The notes under the pieces were generated by a model. The model worked only from the letters and a program-made list of their open reading frames with translations. It made no database searches and was not told the DNA's origin. The position numbers were made by a program, and so were the translations under genes. This document shows, one piece after another, positions 17,338 to 25,864 of a DNA stretch of 64,000 nt. Source of the DNA: Oleiagrimonas sp963747595. Its GTDB lineage: Bacteria; Pseudomonadota; Gammaproteobacteria; Xanthomonadales; Rhodanobacteraceae. Within the stretch, counting starts at the first letter, position 1. Every line of letters begins with the position of its first letter. The stretch spans positions 258,597-322,596 of the forward strand of contig CAVVFO010000003.1 of NCBI GenBank assembly GCA_963747595.1. The letters are read 5' to 3'.

Positions 17338-19587
17338 TCAGTACAGGTCCACCGGATCCACATCCAGCGACCAGCGCACGCGTCGCGCTGTGGCCAGTTT
17401 GCCGAGATCGCGATGCCAGTCGCGCATGGCGGCGGCGATGGCGCTGCGTGGGTCCGCTTCCAGCAGCAGCTGGCCGCGCTGGCGCCCGGCACGCAGCGGC
17501 ATGGGCGCGGGCATGGGGCCTGCACACCGCAGGGCGGGATGCGCCGGCAGGCTGGCCTGTGCGGCGTGCAGGAACGCATCGACATGCTCGCGTTCGCGCG
17601 CCTCGGCGCGCAGCAGGATCTGCCGGCCGAAGGGCGGCAGCTGCAGGGTCTTGCGCTCATCCAGCAATTCGGCTGCCACGGCGGCATAGCCCTGGCGCAA
17701 CAGCGTGTGCAGCAGTGGATGGTCGGGATGGTGTGTCTGCAAAAGCACCCGCCCGGGCTTGCGCGCGCGTCCGGCGCGCCCGGCGACCTGCACGATCAGC
17801 TGCGCCAGCCGCTCCGTGGCTCGGTAATCGATACTGTTGAGGCCTTCATCCACGCCGACGATGGCCACCAGTGTGAGATTGGGCAGGTCGTGCCCCTTGG
17901 CCAGCATCTGCGTGCCCACCAGGATCGCCGCCTCGTCCCGGTCGAGGCGTTGCAGCGTCTGCGTGAAGGCATCCCGGCGACGCATCGTTTCGCTGTCGAT
18001 CCGCAGGATCGGTACGGTGGCGAAGCGTGTGCGCAGGGATTCTTCCAGCCGCTCGGTCCCGTGTCCCTGTGGGGTCAGCGCGGCGTGGCCACAATCGGGG
18101 CACTGGTCGGGGACCGGCCGTTCGCGGCCGCAATGATGGCAGCGCAGCCGGCGTTGCCGCGCATGCAGGGTCATGGGACGCTCGCAACGCGGGCATTCGG
18201 CATGCCAGCCACACGCGTGACACAGCAGCACCGGTGCGTAACCGCGGCGGTTGCGGAAGACCAGCGCTTGCTCGCCGCGCGCCACGCACGCGTGCACGGC
18301 CTGCAGCAATCGTGGGGACAGGCCGTTTTGCAGACGTTGCGAGCGCACGTCGATAATCTCGACCGTCGGCGCACTATGCTCGCCGGTGCGGTGGGGCAAA
18401 TGCAGCCGGTGGTAGCGAGCGTTGGCGACATTGGCCAGGGTTTCCAGTGACGGCGTGGCCGACCCCAGCAACACCGGCACGTTCAGCGCGCGGCCGCGCA
18501 CCAGGGCCAGATCACGGCCGTGATAGCGGAATCCGTCCTGTTGCTTGTAGGAGGCGTCGTGTTCCTCGTCGACGATGATCAGGCCGGCCCTGGGCAACGG
18601 CGTGAACAGCGCGGAGCGCGTGCCCAGGATGACCCGCGCGCGGCCGTCGCGGGCACGCAGCCAGCTCCGCATGCGCGCGCCATCGGCACGGTTGGAGTGC
18701 AGCACGTCCACCTCCACGCCCAGACGCTGGCGCAGCCGGCGCAGGTTCTGCGGTGCCAGCCCGATTTCCGGTACCAGCAGCAGCGCCTGCCGGCCCGCGG
18801 CCAAGGTCTTCTGGATCAGGTGGATATAAACCTCCGTCTTGCCGCTGCCGGTCACGCCGTCCAGAACAAACGGCTGGAAGTGACCGAAGCTGTCCGCCAC
18901 GGCGTCGATGGCGGTCTGCTGCCCGGGGTTGAGCTGCGGGCCATCGTCCGAGGGCACTGCGCCCACGGCCGGTGGCGGGCGCGGCGGGTCGGGTGACGTA
19001 TGCGGATCGCCCCGCTTCTGCGCGGGCCGTACAGACGCCTCGGGAGGTGGCGCGCAGTTGTGGATGAGGCCGGCGTTGCGCAGGCGACGCGCAGCGGCAC
19101 GCCAGCCGGAATCCAGCTGCCCCTGCAACGTGTCGGTCGATCGCGCACCGTCTTGCAGTGCCAACAGAAGCGCGCGGCTGGTGCCACGCCGGCGGCCGCT
19201 CCGCAGCGCCTCGTGGCCGGCATCGCTGAGCACCCAGCCCTCGCTGTCCAGGCTGGGCACTGCGCGCGTGCCGCGCAGCGCCACAGGAAGAGCGCCGGTA
19301 TAGACCTCACCGGGCGCACCCAACCAGTAATCGGCCGCCCAGCGCAGGCTTTGCATGAGCTCGGTGTCGAGAAGCGGGCGGGCATCGATAACGCGCTCGA
19401 CGCGTTTCAGCTGGTCCGCCGGGACCCCGGAGTCAGCTCCCGCGGCGACGACCAGACCGGTACGGCATCCCCGGCCGAACGGTACCGTGACGCGGCCGCC
19501 GACCACCGCCTCGCCGTGTTCGGGGGGCAGGTAGTCGAACAAGGTCGGCAAGGGGACGGGAAGGGCGATGCGCAGGACGGCGGGCAT
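17338..19587 (-). CDS. priA: Primosomal replication-restart helicase PriA
   Basis: A 749-residue 3'-to-5' DNA helicase that recognises stalled forks and reloads the replisome. An N-terminal 3'-binding domain comes first, then a winged-helix part with a Pro-rich linker (about 190-215), Walker A (DGVTGSGKTEVY), DEEHD (IIVDEEHDASYK), and zinc-binding cysteine pairs. The cysteines run CHACGWHAECPRC and later CHHCG and CPDCG. The helicase C-domain contains VGTQMLAKGHDLPNL and VAGRAGRARKPG. Length is normal. The upstream region carries DnaA boxes, so DnaA control of priA is conceivable. Confidence 0.97.
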   Translation of the reverse strand: MPAVLRIALPVPLPTLFDYLPPEHGEAVVGGRVTVPFGRGCRTGLVVAAGADSGVPADQLKRVERVIDARPLLDTELMQSLRWAADYWLGAPGEVYTGALPVALRGTRAVPSLDSEGWVLSDAGHEALRSGRRRGTSRALLLALQDGARSTDTLQGQLDSGWRAAARRLRNAGLIHNCAPPPEASVRPAQKRGDPHTSPDPPRPPPAVGAVPSDDGPQLNPGQQTAIDAVADSFGHFQPFVLDGVTGSGKTEVYIHLIQKTLAAGRQALLLVPEIGLAPQNLRRLRQRLGVEVDVLHSNRADGARMRSWLRARDGRARVILGTRSALFTPLPRAGLIIVDEEHDASYKQQDGFRYHGRDLALVRGRALNVPVLLGSATPSLETLANVANARYHRLHLPHRTGEHSAPTVEIIDVRSQRLQNGLSPRLLQAVHACVARGEQALVFRNRRGYAPVLLCHACGWHAECPRCERPMTLHARQRRLRCHHCGRERPVPDQCPDCGHAALTPQGHGTERLEESLRTRFATVPILRIDSETMRRRDAFTQTLQRLDRDEAAILVGTQMLAKGHDLPNLTLVAIVGVDEGLNSIDYRATERLAQLIVQVAGRAGRARKPGRVLLQTHHPDHPLLHTLLRQGYAAVAAELLDERKTLQLPPFGRQILLRAEAREREHVDAFLHAAQASLPAHPALRCAGPMPAPMPLRAGRQRGQLLLEADPRSAIAAAMRDWHRDLGKLATARRVRWSLDVDPVDLY

Positions 19588-19721
19588 GCCGTGCAGTGTA
19601 TCCGTGCAGGCCGCGACAGGTCAGCGCGGAATGGATCGGCCGGGAGATCGTGGATTCGGCCATATCTGGGAGCGAATCGAGTAATTGCAGCTAAGTGGCT
19701 CGCAGCGATAGCCTTTTGACG

Positions 19722-19757
19722 TTATCCACACAATCTGTGGATAAGTCTGTGGATGGC
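19722..19757. promoter_or_regulatory. Cluster of three DnaA boxes
   Basis: TTATCCACA (19722-19730), its exact inverse TGTGGATAA (19736-19744), and a near match TGTGGATGG (19749-19757). The first two equal the strict 9-mer DnaA consensus and form a 9-bp inverted repeat around CAATC. Confidence 0.7.
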
Positions 19758-19800
19758 GCGGGGAAGGGGCCGCGCGAATGGCGCCAGCAGGCGCTTGGTT

Positions 19801-19865
19801 ACACTTTGATGAAAAAATAATCAACAAAAATAAGCGATGAAATTCAATCACTTGCAATAATTCAC
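19801..19865. other. AT-rich block with imperfect direct repeats, DUE-like
   Basis: Only 17 of 65 bases are G or C in an otherwise GC-rich chromosome. GATGAAAAAATAATCA (19808-19823) and GATGAAATTCAATCA (19836-19850) are imperfect direct repeats, like the AT-rich repeats of unwinding elements. It lies 43 bases from the DnaA boxes. Confidence 0.5.
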
Positions 19866-20167
19866 TGCGCGGACTACGGGGCGGCGTGAGAAGCGGCTCG
19901 TGGTTCTTGACAGACGCGAGTTGCTGTGCAAAACCCGTTCGGCGGAACGAAAATCCCTTCAGGACACGGGGTTGCGGGATCGCTTCGCGTTGGCTGCATC
20001 GATGGCGCGATCTGGCGCTTTGATCCGATCCGCGTTGCGTGCGGGGCGGCATGTCCGTTCTGGACCCCGTTGCCGGCCTTGCGAGACGCCTGTGCTGCCC
20101 CCGGAAACGCGCGAGTCGCAACACGATCTGCCGCGTTGCGCGTGCCGAGGGTGCGATGGAGGATCGC

Positions 20168-20740
20168 TCAGCGCACGCTGAACAACGTCGGCGTCCAGCT
20201 GCCGCTGGCATAGGACTCCTGCCGGCGCCGATGCATCCGCTCGATGGCTTCCGCGCGCCGCGACTCGGCCCATTCCACACGGGTCATCATCAGTCGCTCG
20301 GGATTCTCGCCGCGCCGGCTCGCTTCCTGGTCCCGCCAGCAACGAAAATCCCGGTAGGCATCCAGCTCATGCTGCAATTCCCGCACGCACAACTCGATCA
20401 TGATGGCATCGTCGAGAAAGCCGAGGACCGGGATGTCGTCCGGGATCACATCCTGGGGGTTGGCAAAATAGGTCAGGGCCGCCAGCACCTCGTCGCGTTC
20501 CTTCTCCGGCAGTCCGAAGCCCACGTCCTCGGCCATGGTGATCATGGTGTCGATACGGGCAAGCCGGCTGCGGATGAAATCGGGCAGATCCTTCGAGGGC
20601 GCGTCGGCCAGCCAGGCGCGGGCACTGCCGAGGATGGTGGCGTCATCGAGCTTGTCCGCCTTCTTCTCGGCATGCTTTATGCCTTCAATGAAGTGTTTCA
20701 GATCATCATCGCTGAGGGTGAAGCTGATATCCATGCTCAT
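20168..20740 (-). CDS. DUF1232 / YkvA-family protein
   Basis: A 190-residue soluble protein. The central part matches the DUF1232 (YkvA-like) pattern ALTYFANPQDVIPDDIPVLGFLDDA, about residues 95-120, followed by a helical region. The C-terminus is rich in Arg/Glu (EWAESRRAEAIERMHRRRQ). No function is established for the family. The start ATG at 20740 (MSMDISF) or 20734 both fit, and ribosome sites are weak. The frame stays open far upstream, but that part looks like non-coding sequence and overlaps the next gene. Confidence 0.8.
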   Translation of the reverse strand: MSMDISFTLSDDDLKHFIEGIKHAEKKADKLDDATILGSARAWLADAPSKDLPDFIRSRLARIDTMITMAEDVGFGLPEKERDEVLAALTYFANPQDVIPDDIPVLGFLDDAIMIELCVRELQHELDAYRDFRCWRDQEASRRGENPERLMMTRVEWAESRRAEAIERMHRRRQESYASGSWTPTLFSVR

Positions 20741-20967
20741 GACGGCAACTCGATTTGACAGATGGAGGGTGCGTGCAATATGGAGCGTAGGCCAGCGCCG
20801 GGCCACCGTCAATTGCGAGTTGAGGCGGGAGGATGGCGATGCCGGATCGGACTTTTTACGCGATTCCGGCCGGCGGCGACGCGACCACGTATCGAGCGAC
20901 AGCGCGGCGCACAAGGCGCAGGCGCAAAGCCTTTGCGTTGGCGAGCGTCGGGAGTTCCAAGCGGTAC

Positions 20968-22239
20968 TCAAGTGGCCAGGCTGATCATCGCCGCACCGGC
21001 CAATGCGAATGACAGCAACACGCTGTAGCAGAGACCGACGAAACAGTATTTCACGGCGGTCAGGAACCAGCCCTGCATGTAGATGCGCTTCTGCATCAGC
21101 AGCAGATACAGCGGCACCCAGACCCATATCGCCGATTGCATCCAGCCCATGGGTGTATCGGCCCAGACCGGCAGCGCGTATTTGGCCAGACCGATGAGTG
21201 CCCATAACAGCAACGACATGAAAATGAACGCGTGGCTGTACAACGCCACCATCAGGTGTTCGATGTAGAGGCGGCGTTTGAAGATGTAGGTGAGTTTCAG
21301 GATGACCGCAAACAGCGGTATCAGTACGACCAGTGTCTGCGGCAGCACGGACAGGATGTGCGTCAGGAATCTGCGCATGGCGCCGTTGCGTGTCTTGCCA
21401 TCGCCCGACTTCATGGCCCGGAGGTTGGCGCGGGCCTGGTCGATCCCTGCATTGATGCGGTCGTTGGCAAAGCCGGGCAACCAGCTGATATGCACGGCAG
21501 AGGCCTTGTCCGATGTCAACGCCGCGGCAATGTCGCTGGTCTGCCTGGCGCCAGCTGCCTCAAGCGTCCCCGGGTGCTGCAGCGGCGTATCTGCGGGACC
21601 CGGTTTGCCGCCGGACGTTGCCGCACGGTCGCTGTGCTTGCCGGGGGGCGGGGTGACGGCGGTCACTGGAGCGGCCCCCAGTTGCCGCAGGCGCTGATTA
21701 GCCTTTTCCTGCAGCGCCTGGATGGACATGTCCATCGCCGCGCGTGCCGCCGGTGGAACCCCGGGCCGGTCGCGCGCCGCCTGGATCGGCTTGATGGCCT
21801 TGCGCAGATCGGCATGGACCGCGGCGGGTGTTTTCTCCAGGCCGATCCCGGAATCGGGCCCGATCCGGGTGTGGGCGAAAAGGTCGTGGTTCAGGCCCAG
21901 ATTGAACTGGATCACCAGAAACGCCAGCACGCTCAGGAAGAACATCAGCCTGAATGGCGAAATGTAGTGTGCCCGCCTGCCGAGAAAATACTCGCGCGCC
22001 AGAAATCCCGGTCGCACATACAGGGCCGGCAGGGTGTGCATGATGCGGCCGTCGATATTGAACACGACATCCAGCGCATCCTCGGTGAGCGCCGGGAGGT
22101 GCTTCAGGATATGCCGCGTCGACTGACCGCAGACATGGCAATACATTCCCTGCAGCTCGGCGCCGCAATTCGTGCAGTGCGTGTGTCCGGACGTCTGGAC
22201 AGCGCCGGTGGTATCGATGTGCGCGTGCGGGTGGCGCAT
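20968..22239 (-). CDS. DUF3667-type membrane protein with N-terminal zinc ribbon
   Basis: A 423-residue inner-membrane protein. The N-terminus has a zinc-ribbon pattern, CTNCGAEL then CHVCGQ (CxxC-x9-CxxC). This is followed by the amphipathic YRPGFLAREYFLGRR-like segment typical of DUF3667 and a first membrane helix (RLMFFLSVLAFLVIQF). A soluble insert of about 190 residues, Ala/Pro/Gly rich, separates it from at least three C-terminal helices. The ATG at 22239 is preceded by AAAGAG at 8 bases; upstream ATGs lack this. Function is unknown. It is divergent from the MATE gene across about 130 bases. Confidence 0.8.
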   Translation of the reverse strand: MRHPHAHIDTTGAVQTSGHTHCTNCGAELQGMYCHVCGQSTRHILKHLPALTEDALDVVFNIDGRIMHTLPALYVRPGFLAREYFLGRRAHYISPFRLMFFLSVLAFLVIQFNLGLNHDLFAHTRIGPDSGIGLEKTPAAVHADLRKAIKPIQAARDRPGVPPAARAAMDMSIQALQEKANQRLRQLGAAPVTAVTPPPGKHSDRAATSGGKPGPADTPLQHPGTLEAAGARQTSDIAAALTSDKASAVHISWLPGFANDRINAGIDQARANLRAMKSGDGKTRNGAMRRFLTHILSVLPQTLVVLIPLFAVILKLTYIFKRRLYIEHLMVALYSHAFIFMSLLLWALIGLAKYALPVWADTPMGWMQSAIWVWVPLYLLLMQKRIYMQGWFLTAVKYCFVGLCYSVLLSFALAGAAMISLAT

Positions 22240-22369
22240 TCGGCTGGCTCTTTGATAGCGCGCCATGATGGTGCCGATGATTGTATCGCTTGTTCGGGAG
22301 CTTCCTGTTCGCTGAATCATTCTCGCGCTCTGTACAATTGCCTGTTCTTTCCAGTGCGCCAGTGATCCG

Positions 22370-23758
22370 ATGCGTTCAATGTTCATCGCCGACAACCGCC
22401 GTGTCGACGGCATGCGCATCCGGCGCGAGATGGCGGCCACCGTGCGCCTGGCGTTGCCGCTGATCGGTGCGCAGCTGGCGGCGATGGGCAGCAACGTGAT
22501 CGATGCCCTGCTGGCCGGGCATCTGAGCACGCACGTGCTGGGGGCGGTGGCTGTCGGCGGCAATATCTGGTCCATGGCCATCGTGCTCTCGATCGGGGTG
22601 ATGATGGCGGTGCCTACCTCGGTGTCGCAGCTGGACGGTGCTCGCCGGCGCCACGAGGTGGGCGCGTTGTTGCGCCAGGTACTGTGGATCGCGCTGGTGC
22701 TGGGCGTGCTGCTGTGGTGGGCGGTGCGCCATACCGCGCCGCTGCTGGCGGCCATCGGTGTGACGCCGGATCTGCGCGGCTCGGTGCAGGCGTTCCTGCA
22801 CGCGATCAGCTGGGGTGCACCGGCGCTGACCGCGTACTTTGCACTGCGCGGCCTCTCCGAGGGTTTGTCGCTGACGCGGCCCTCGCTGTATTTCAGTCTC
22901 GGGGGCCTGATCCTGCTGGCGCCGCTGGGCTATGTGCTGATGTACGGCCGTCTTGGCTTCGCGCAGATGGGCGCGCGCGGCAGCGGCATGGCCACGGCGA
23001 TCATGTTGTGGGTGGAAATGCTGGGCTTTGCTGTGTATCTGCTGCGCCATCGCGACTACCGTGGACTGGGACTGGAGGGAGGCTGGCATCGGCCGCGCCT
23101 GAAGCCGATCGTGGACCTGCTGCATCTGGGGTTGCCGATCGCCGCGGCACTGGTGATGGAGGCGGGATTGTTCGCTGCCACCGGGCTGGTGGTCAGTACC
23201 CTGGGCGAAGAGGTCGTGGCCAGTCATCAGGTGGCGTTGAACGTGGCGTCCGTGGCCTTCATGGTGCCGCTGGGGCTGGCCATGGCGGTGACCATCCGCG
23301 TGGGCAACGCGGCCGGGCGCGGAGATCTTTCGGCGGTGCGTTACGCCGGGTTCTGCGGCATCGGCCTGACGCTGGCCACGCAGGTGATTTCCAGCGGCCT
23401 GATGCTGGGCATTCCCGGCGTCATCGTCGGCCTGTACACCCACGACCCGGCGGTGGTGGCGCTGGCCACGCAACTGCTGGTGCTGGCCGGCATCTTCCAG
23501 TTTTCCGACGGCATCCAGGCAGTGTCCGCCGGAGCGCTGCGTGGCCTGCATGACACACGCGTGCCGATGCTGGTGACGGCGTTCGCCTACTGGGGCGTGG
23601 GCATGCCGCTGGGCTGGTGGCTGACCTTCCGCGCAGATCTGGGCGCCAAAGGCATGTGGACCGGCCTGATCGCGGGCCTCAGCGTGGCCGCGGTGCTGTT
23701 GTTCACGCGTTTCGTGCGTGCCACGCGGGACAGCCACTGGGCTGGCAGGAGACGATGA
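22370..23758 (+). CDS. MATE-family multidrug efflux transporter (NorM-like)
   Basis: A 462-residue inner-membrane antiporter with about 12 hydrophobic helices. MATE proteins export cationic drugs and metabolites using Na+ or H+. The typical N-half is visible as RLALPLIGAQLAAMGSNVIDALLAGHLS, and the C-half as LGLPIAAALVMEAGLFAATGLVVSTLGEEVVASHQVALN. GALRGLHDTRVPM sits near the end. The start ATG at 22370 lies downstream of a TACAAT element (22333-22338) with no clear -35 box. Substrate is unknown. It is followed by sppA on the same strand after a short gap. Confidence 0.92.
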   Translation: MRSMFIADNRRVDGMRIRREMAATVRLALPLIGAQLAAMGSNVIDALLAGHLSTHVLGAVAVGGNIWSMAIVLSIGVMMAVPTSVSQLDGARRRHEVGALLRQVLWIALVLGVLLWWAVRHTAPLLAAIGVTPDLRGSVQAFLHAISWGAPALTAYFALRGLSEGLSLTRPSLYFSLGGLILLAPLGYVLMYGRLGFAQMGARGSGMATAIMLWVEMLGFAVYLLRHRDYRGLGLEGGWHRPRLKPIVDLLHLGLPIAAALVMEAGLFAATGLVVSTLGEEVVASHQVALNVASVAFMVPLGLAMAVTIRVGNAAGRGDLSAVRYAGFCGIGLTLATQVISSGLMLGIPGVIVGLYTHDPAVVALATQLLVLAGIFQFSDGIQAVSAGALRGLHDTRVPMLVTAFAYWGVGMPLGWWLTFRADLGAKGMWTGLIAGLSVAAVLLFTRFVRATRDSHWAGRRR

Positions 23759-23825
23759 CCAGCGACGTGCGGGCGGCAGTGGATTAGACTTTCAGGCTAT
23801 ATCAGGGGCCCCCGAGGATGCACGC

Positions 23826-25679
23826 ATGACCGACCGTCGATCCAATGGCTTTTTCGCCTTTTTGCGGGTGATTTTCCGCGGCATCAATCTGGTGCGGCTG
23901 GCCATTCTGAATGTGGTGTTTTTCGGGATCCTGGCGCTGCTGGCGTTTGTCCTCAGTTCGCATCTGCGGCCGGTACCGTCCGATGCGCTGCTGGTGTTGC
24001 ATCCGCAGGGCGAGCTGGTCGACCAGTACAGCGTGGATACGGCGGGCCGCATCATGGCGCAGTTGTCCGGCAACCCGGTGGGCCAGGTGCGGGTGCGCGA
24101 CATGATCGCCGCCATCGACCGTGCCGCCGGCGATACGCGCATCAAGCGCATCCTGCTGCTGCCGGATGATCTGCAGGCGCAGGGATATGCGGCGCTGCGC
24201 GAAGTGGGTGCCGCGCTGGACCGCTTTCGTGCCGCCGGCAAAAAGGTCACGGTGTGGGGCAACGATCTGGACCAGAAGCAGTATCTGCTGGCCGCGCACG
24301 CCACTCGTATCCTTATCGATCCGCAGGGCGGCGTAATGCCCACCGGCTTGTCCAGCTACCGGCTGTACTACAAGGACCTTCTGGACAAGATCGGCGTGGC
24401 CGTGCACCTGTTCCGGGTGGGCGAATACAAGTCGGCCGCGGAACCGTACATCCTCGATCATGCTTCCGACGCCGCCAAGCGCGCCGACGCCTTTTGGATG
24501 GGCGCCATCTGGGACCAGTGGCTGAATCAGGTGGCCAGGCTGCGGCATCTGGATCCGCAGACGTTGCGCAATGATGTCGACCAGTTGCCGCAGCGGCTGA
24601 AGAATGCCGGTGGCGATCTGGCAAAGCTGTCGCTGCAGACGCACCTGGTCGATGGCCTGGCGACGCGTCACCAGCTGGTCCAGCGATTGCGCAAGCAGGG
24701 CATGCCGGCGGGCCGCGGCGGCGAGGGCGTGCGCAGCATCGACATGGATGATTATCTCGCGGCGACCCGCCCGGTGAAGATGGGCGATGCCGACCGCCAG
24801 GTGGCCATCGTGGTGGCACAGGGCGAGATCAGTCCCGGCCGCAAGCCGCCCGGATCGATCGGCGGCGATTCCACCTCGCAGCTGCTGCGTCAGGTTCGTG
24901 GCGACGACCACGTGAAGGCGGTGGTGCTGCGCGTGGATTCGCCGGGTGGCGAGGTCCATGCCGCCGAGCAGATTCGTCGCGAGGTCGTGCTGATGCGCAA
25001 GGCGGGCAAGCCCGTGGTGGTGTCCATGGGCGATGTCGCGGCCAGTGGCGGCTACTGGATCTCCATGAATGCGGACAGCATCTATGCCGAGCCCAATACC
25101 ATCACCGGTTCCATCGGCATTTTCGGCACCGTGTTCAGGATTCCGGCGGCGCTGGACAAGCTGGGCATCCACTCCGATGGCATCGCCACTGCGCCGCTGG
25201 CAGGCAGTGACGACATCGCGCGACCGCTGGACCCGTCCACCGCCACCATGATCCAGGCGCGCATCGACAAGGGCTATCGTGATTTCGTCGGCGGTGTGGC
25301 CAAGGCGCGCGGACAGAGCTTCCAGCAGATCGACGCCATCGCGCAGGGGCGTGTGTGGACCGGCCGCCAGGCATTGTCGCGCGGGCTCGTGGACCACCTG
25401 GGCGGGTTGCGCCAGGCGGTGGCGGCGGCCGCGCATGAGGCGAAGCTGGGCAAGCATTACCGCGTGCACTACGTGCAGCCACCGGTATCGGGATTCCAGC
25501 GCTTCATGCTGAACTTCAGCCGCAGCGCCATGGCGCGCGTGATGCTCTCGGCGGGCATCCGTCTGCCCGCGTGGATGGGGCAGGTACCGCACATGTCCGC
25601 GGACCTGCAATTGCTGCGCTCCATGCAGTCGCGTGCGCCCAAGGCCTATGCCTATTGCTTCTGCACACCGCAGTCGTAG
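23826..25679 (+). CDS. sppA: Signal peptide peptidase SppA, long (67K) type
   Basis: A 617-residue membrane-bound serine protease that degrades signal peptides left after secretion. It has one N-terminal membrane helix (about 22-42) and two tandem S49 domains. The Ser/Lys dyad falls at K202 (VGEYKSAAEPY) and S407 (GDVAASGGYW), very near E. coli K209/S409. The start at 23826 (MTDRRSNGF) is favoured over a longer frame because it places the basic residues directly before the helix. The TAG stop is formed by the edge of the dispersed repeat that follows. Confidence 0.95.
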   Translation: MTDRRSNGFFAFLRVIFRGINLVRLAILNVVFFGILALLAFVLSSHLRPVPSDALLVLHPQGELVDQYSVDTAGRIMAQLSGNPVGQVRVRDMIAAIDRAAGDTRIKRILLLPDDLQAQGYAALREVGAALDRFRAAGKKVTVWGNDLDQKQYLLAAHATRILIDPQGGVMPTGLSSYRLYYKDLLDKIGVAVHLFRVGEYKSAAEPYILDHASDAAKRADAFWMGAIWDQWLNQVARLRHLDPQTLRNDVDQLPQRLKNAGGDLAKLSLQTHLVDGLATRHQLVQRLRKQGMPAGRGGEGVRSIDMDDYLAATRPVKMGDADRQVAIVVAQGEISPGRKPPGSIGGDSTSQLLRQVRGDDHVKAVVLRVDSPGGEVHAAEQIRREVVLMRKAGKPVVVSMGDVAASGGYWISMNADSIYAEPNTITGSIGIFGTVFRIPAALDKLGIHSDGIATAPLAGSDDIARPLDPSTATMIQARIDKGYRDFVGGVAKARGQSFQQIDAIAQGRVWTGRQALSRGLVDHLGGLRQAVAAAAHEAKLGKHYRVHYVQPPVSGFQRFMLNFSRSAMARVMLSAGIRLPAWMGQVPHMSADLQLLRSMQSRAPKAYAYCFCTPQS

Positions 25680-25803
25680 GGTGGATCAGTCTCGGGGGGC
25701 TTCGCTCAGAAGCAACGCGACGGATCCGCCTGCTTGCCGGTAGACACCCTGCGTTCCCGCAAGCAGGCGGCTCCGTCGCTGACGCTCCTTGATCCGCCCT
25801 ACG
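25676..25803. repeat. Dispersed palindromic repeat, copy 2 (best preserved ends)
   Basis: Begins CGTAGGGTGGATCA at the sppA stop and ends TTGATCCGCCCTACG, its near inverse. Inside, CCGCCTGCTTGC pairs with GCAAGCAGGCGG and CGACGG with CCGTCG. The whole unit can fold into one long hairpin. Confidence 0.88.
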
Positions 25804-25864
25804 AGCTCTCTCCAAGTTATGCAGGCGGTGGCAATCGCGGCATCGGCCCCCATGTGTTGACGAT

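Larger units (their letters stand above)
19588..20167. other. 580-base intergenic region upstream of priA
   Basis: Holds the priA promoter side (leftward), a DnaA-box cluster (19722-19757) and an AT-rich block (19801-19865). The part from 19866 to 20167 returns to normal GC and shows no gene, RNA or clear terminator. The DUF1232 gene ends at 20168 pointing into it. Confidence 0.6.

Noticed and set aside
17160..17687. N-terminal extension of transaldolase making a 493-residue protein
   Set aside because: The extension overlaps the 3' part of priA, is rich in Cys/Pro/Arg/Ser, and the ATG at 17159 with GAGGAC gives the normal 317-residue enzyme with the Schiff-base lysine at 132.
19722..19865. 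Calling this the chromosomal oriC
   Set aside because: No dnaA, dnaN, recF, gyrB or rpmH is nearby, there are only three boxes, and strand-skew data are not available. Kept only as an origin-like site.
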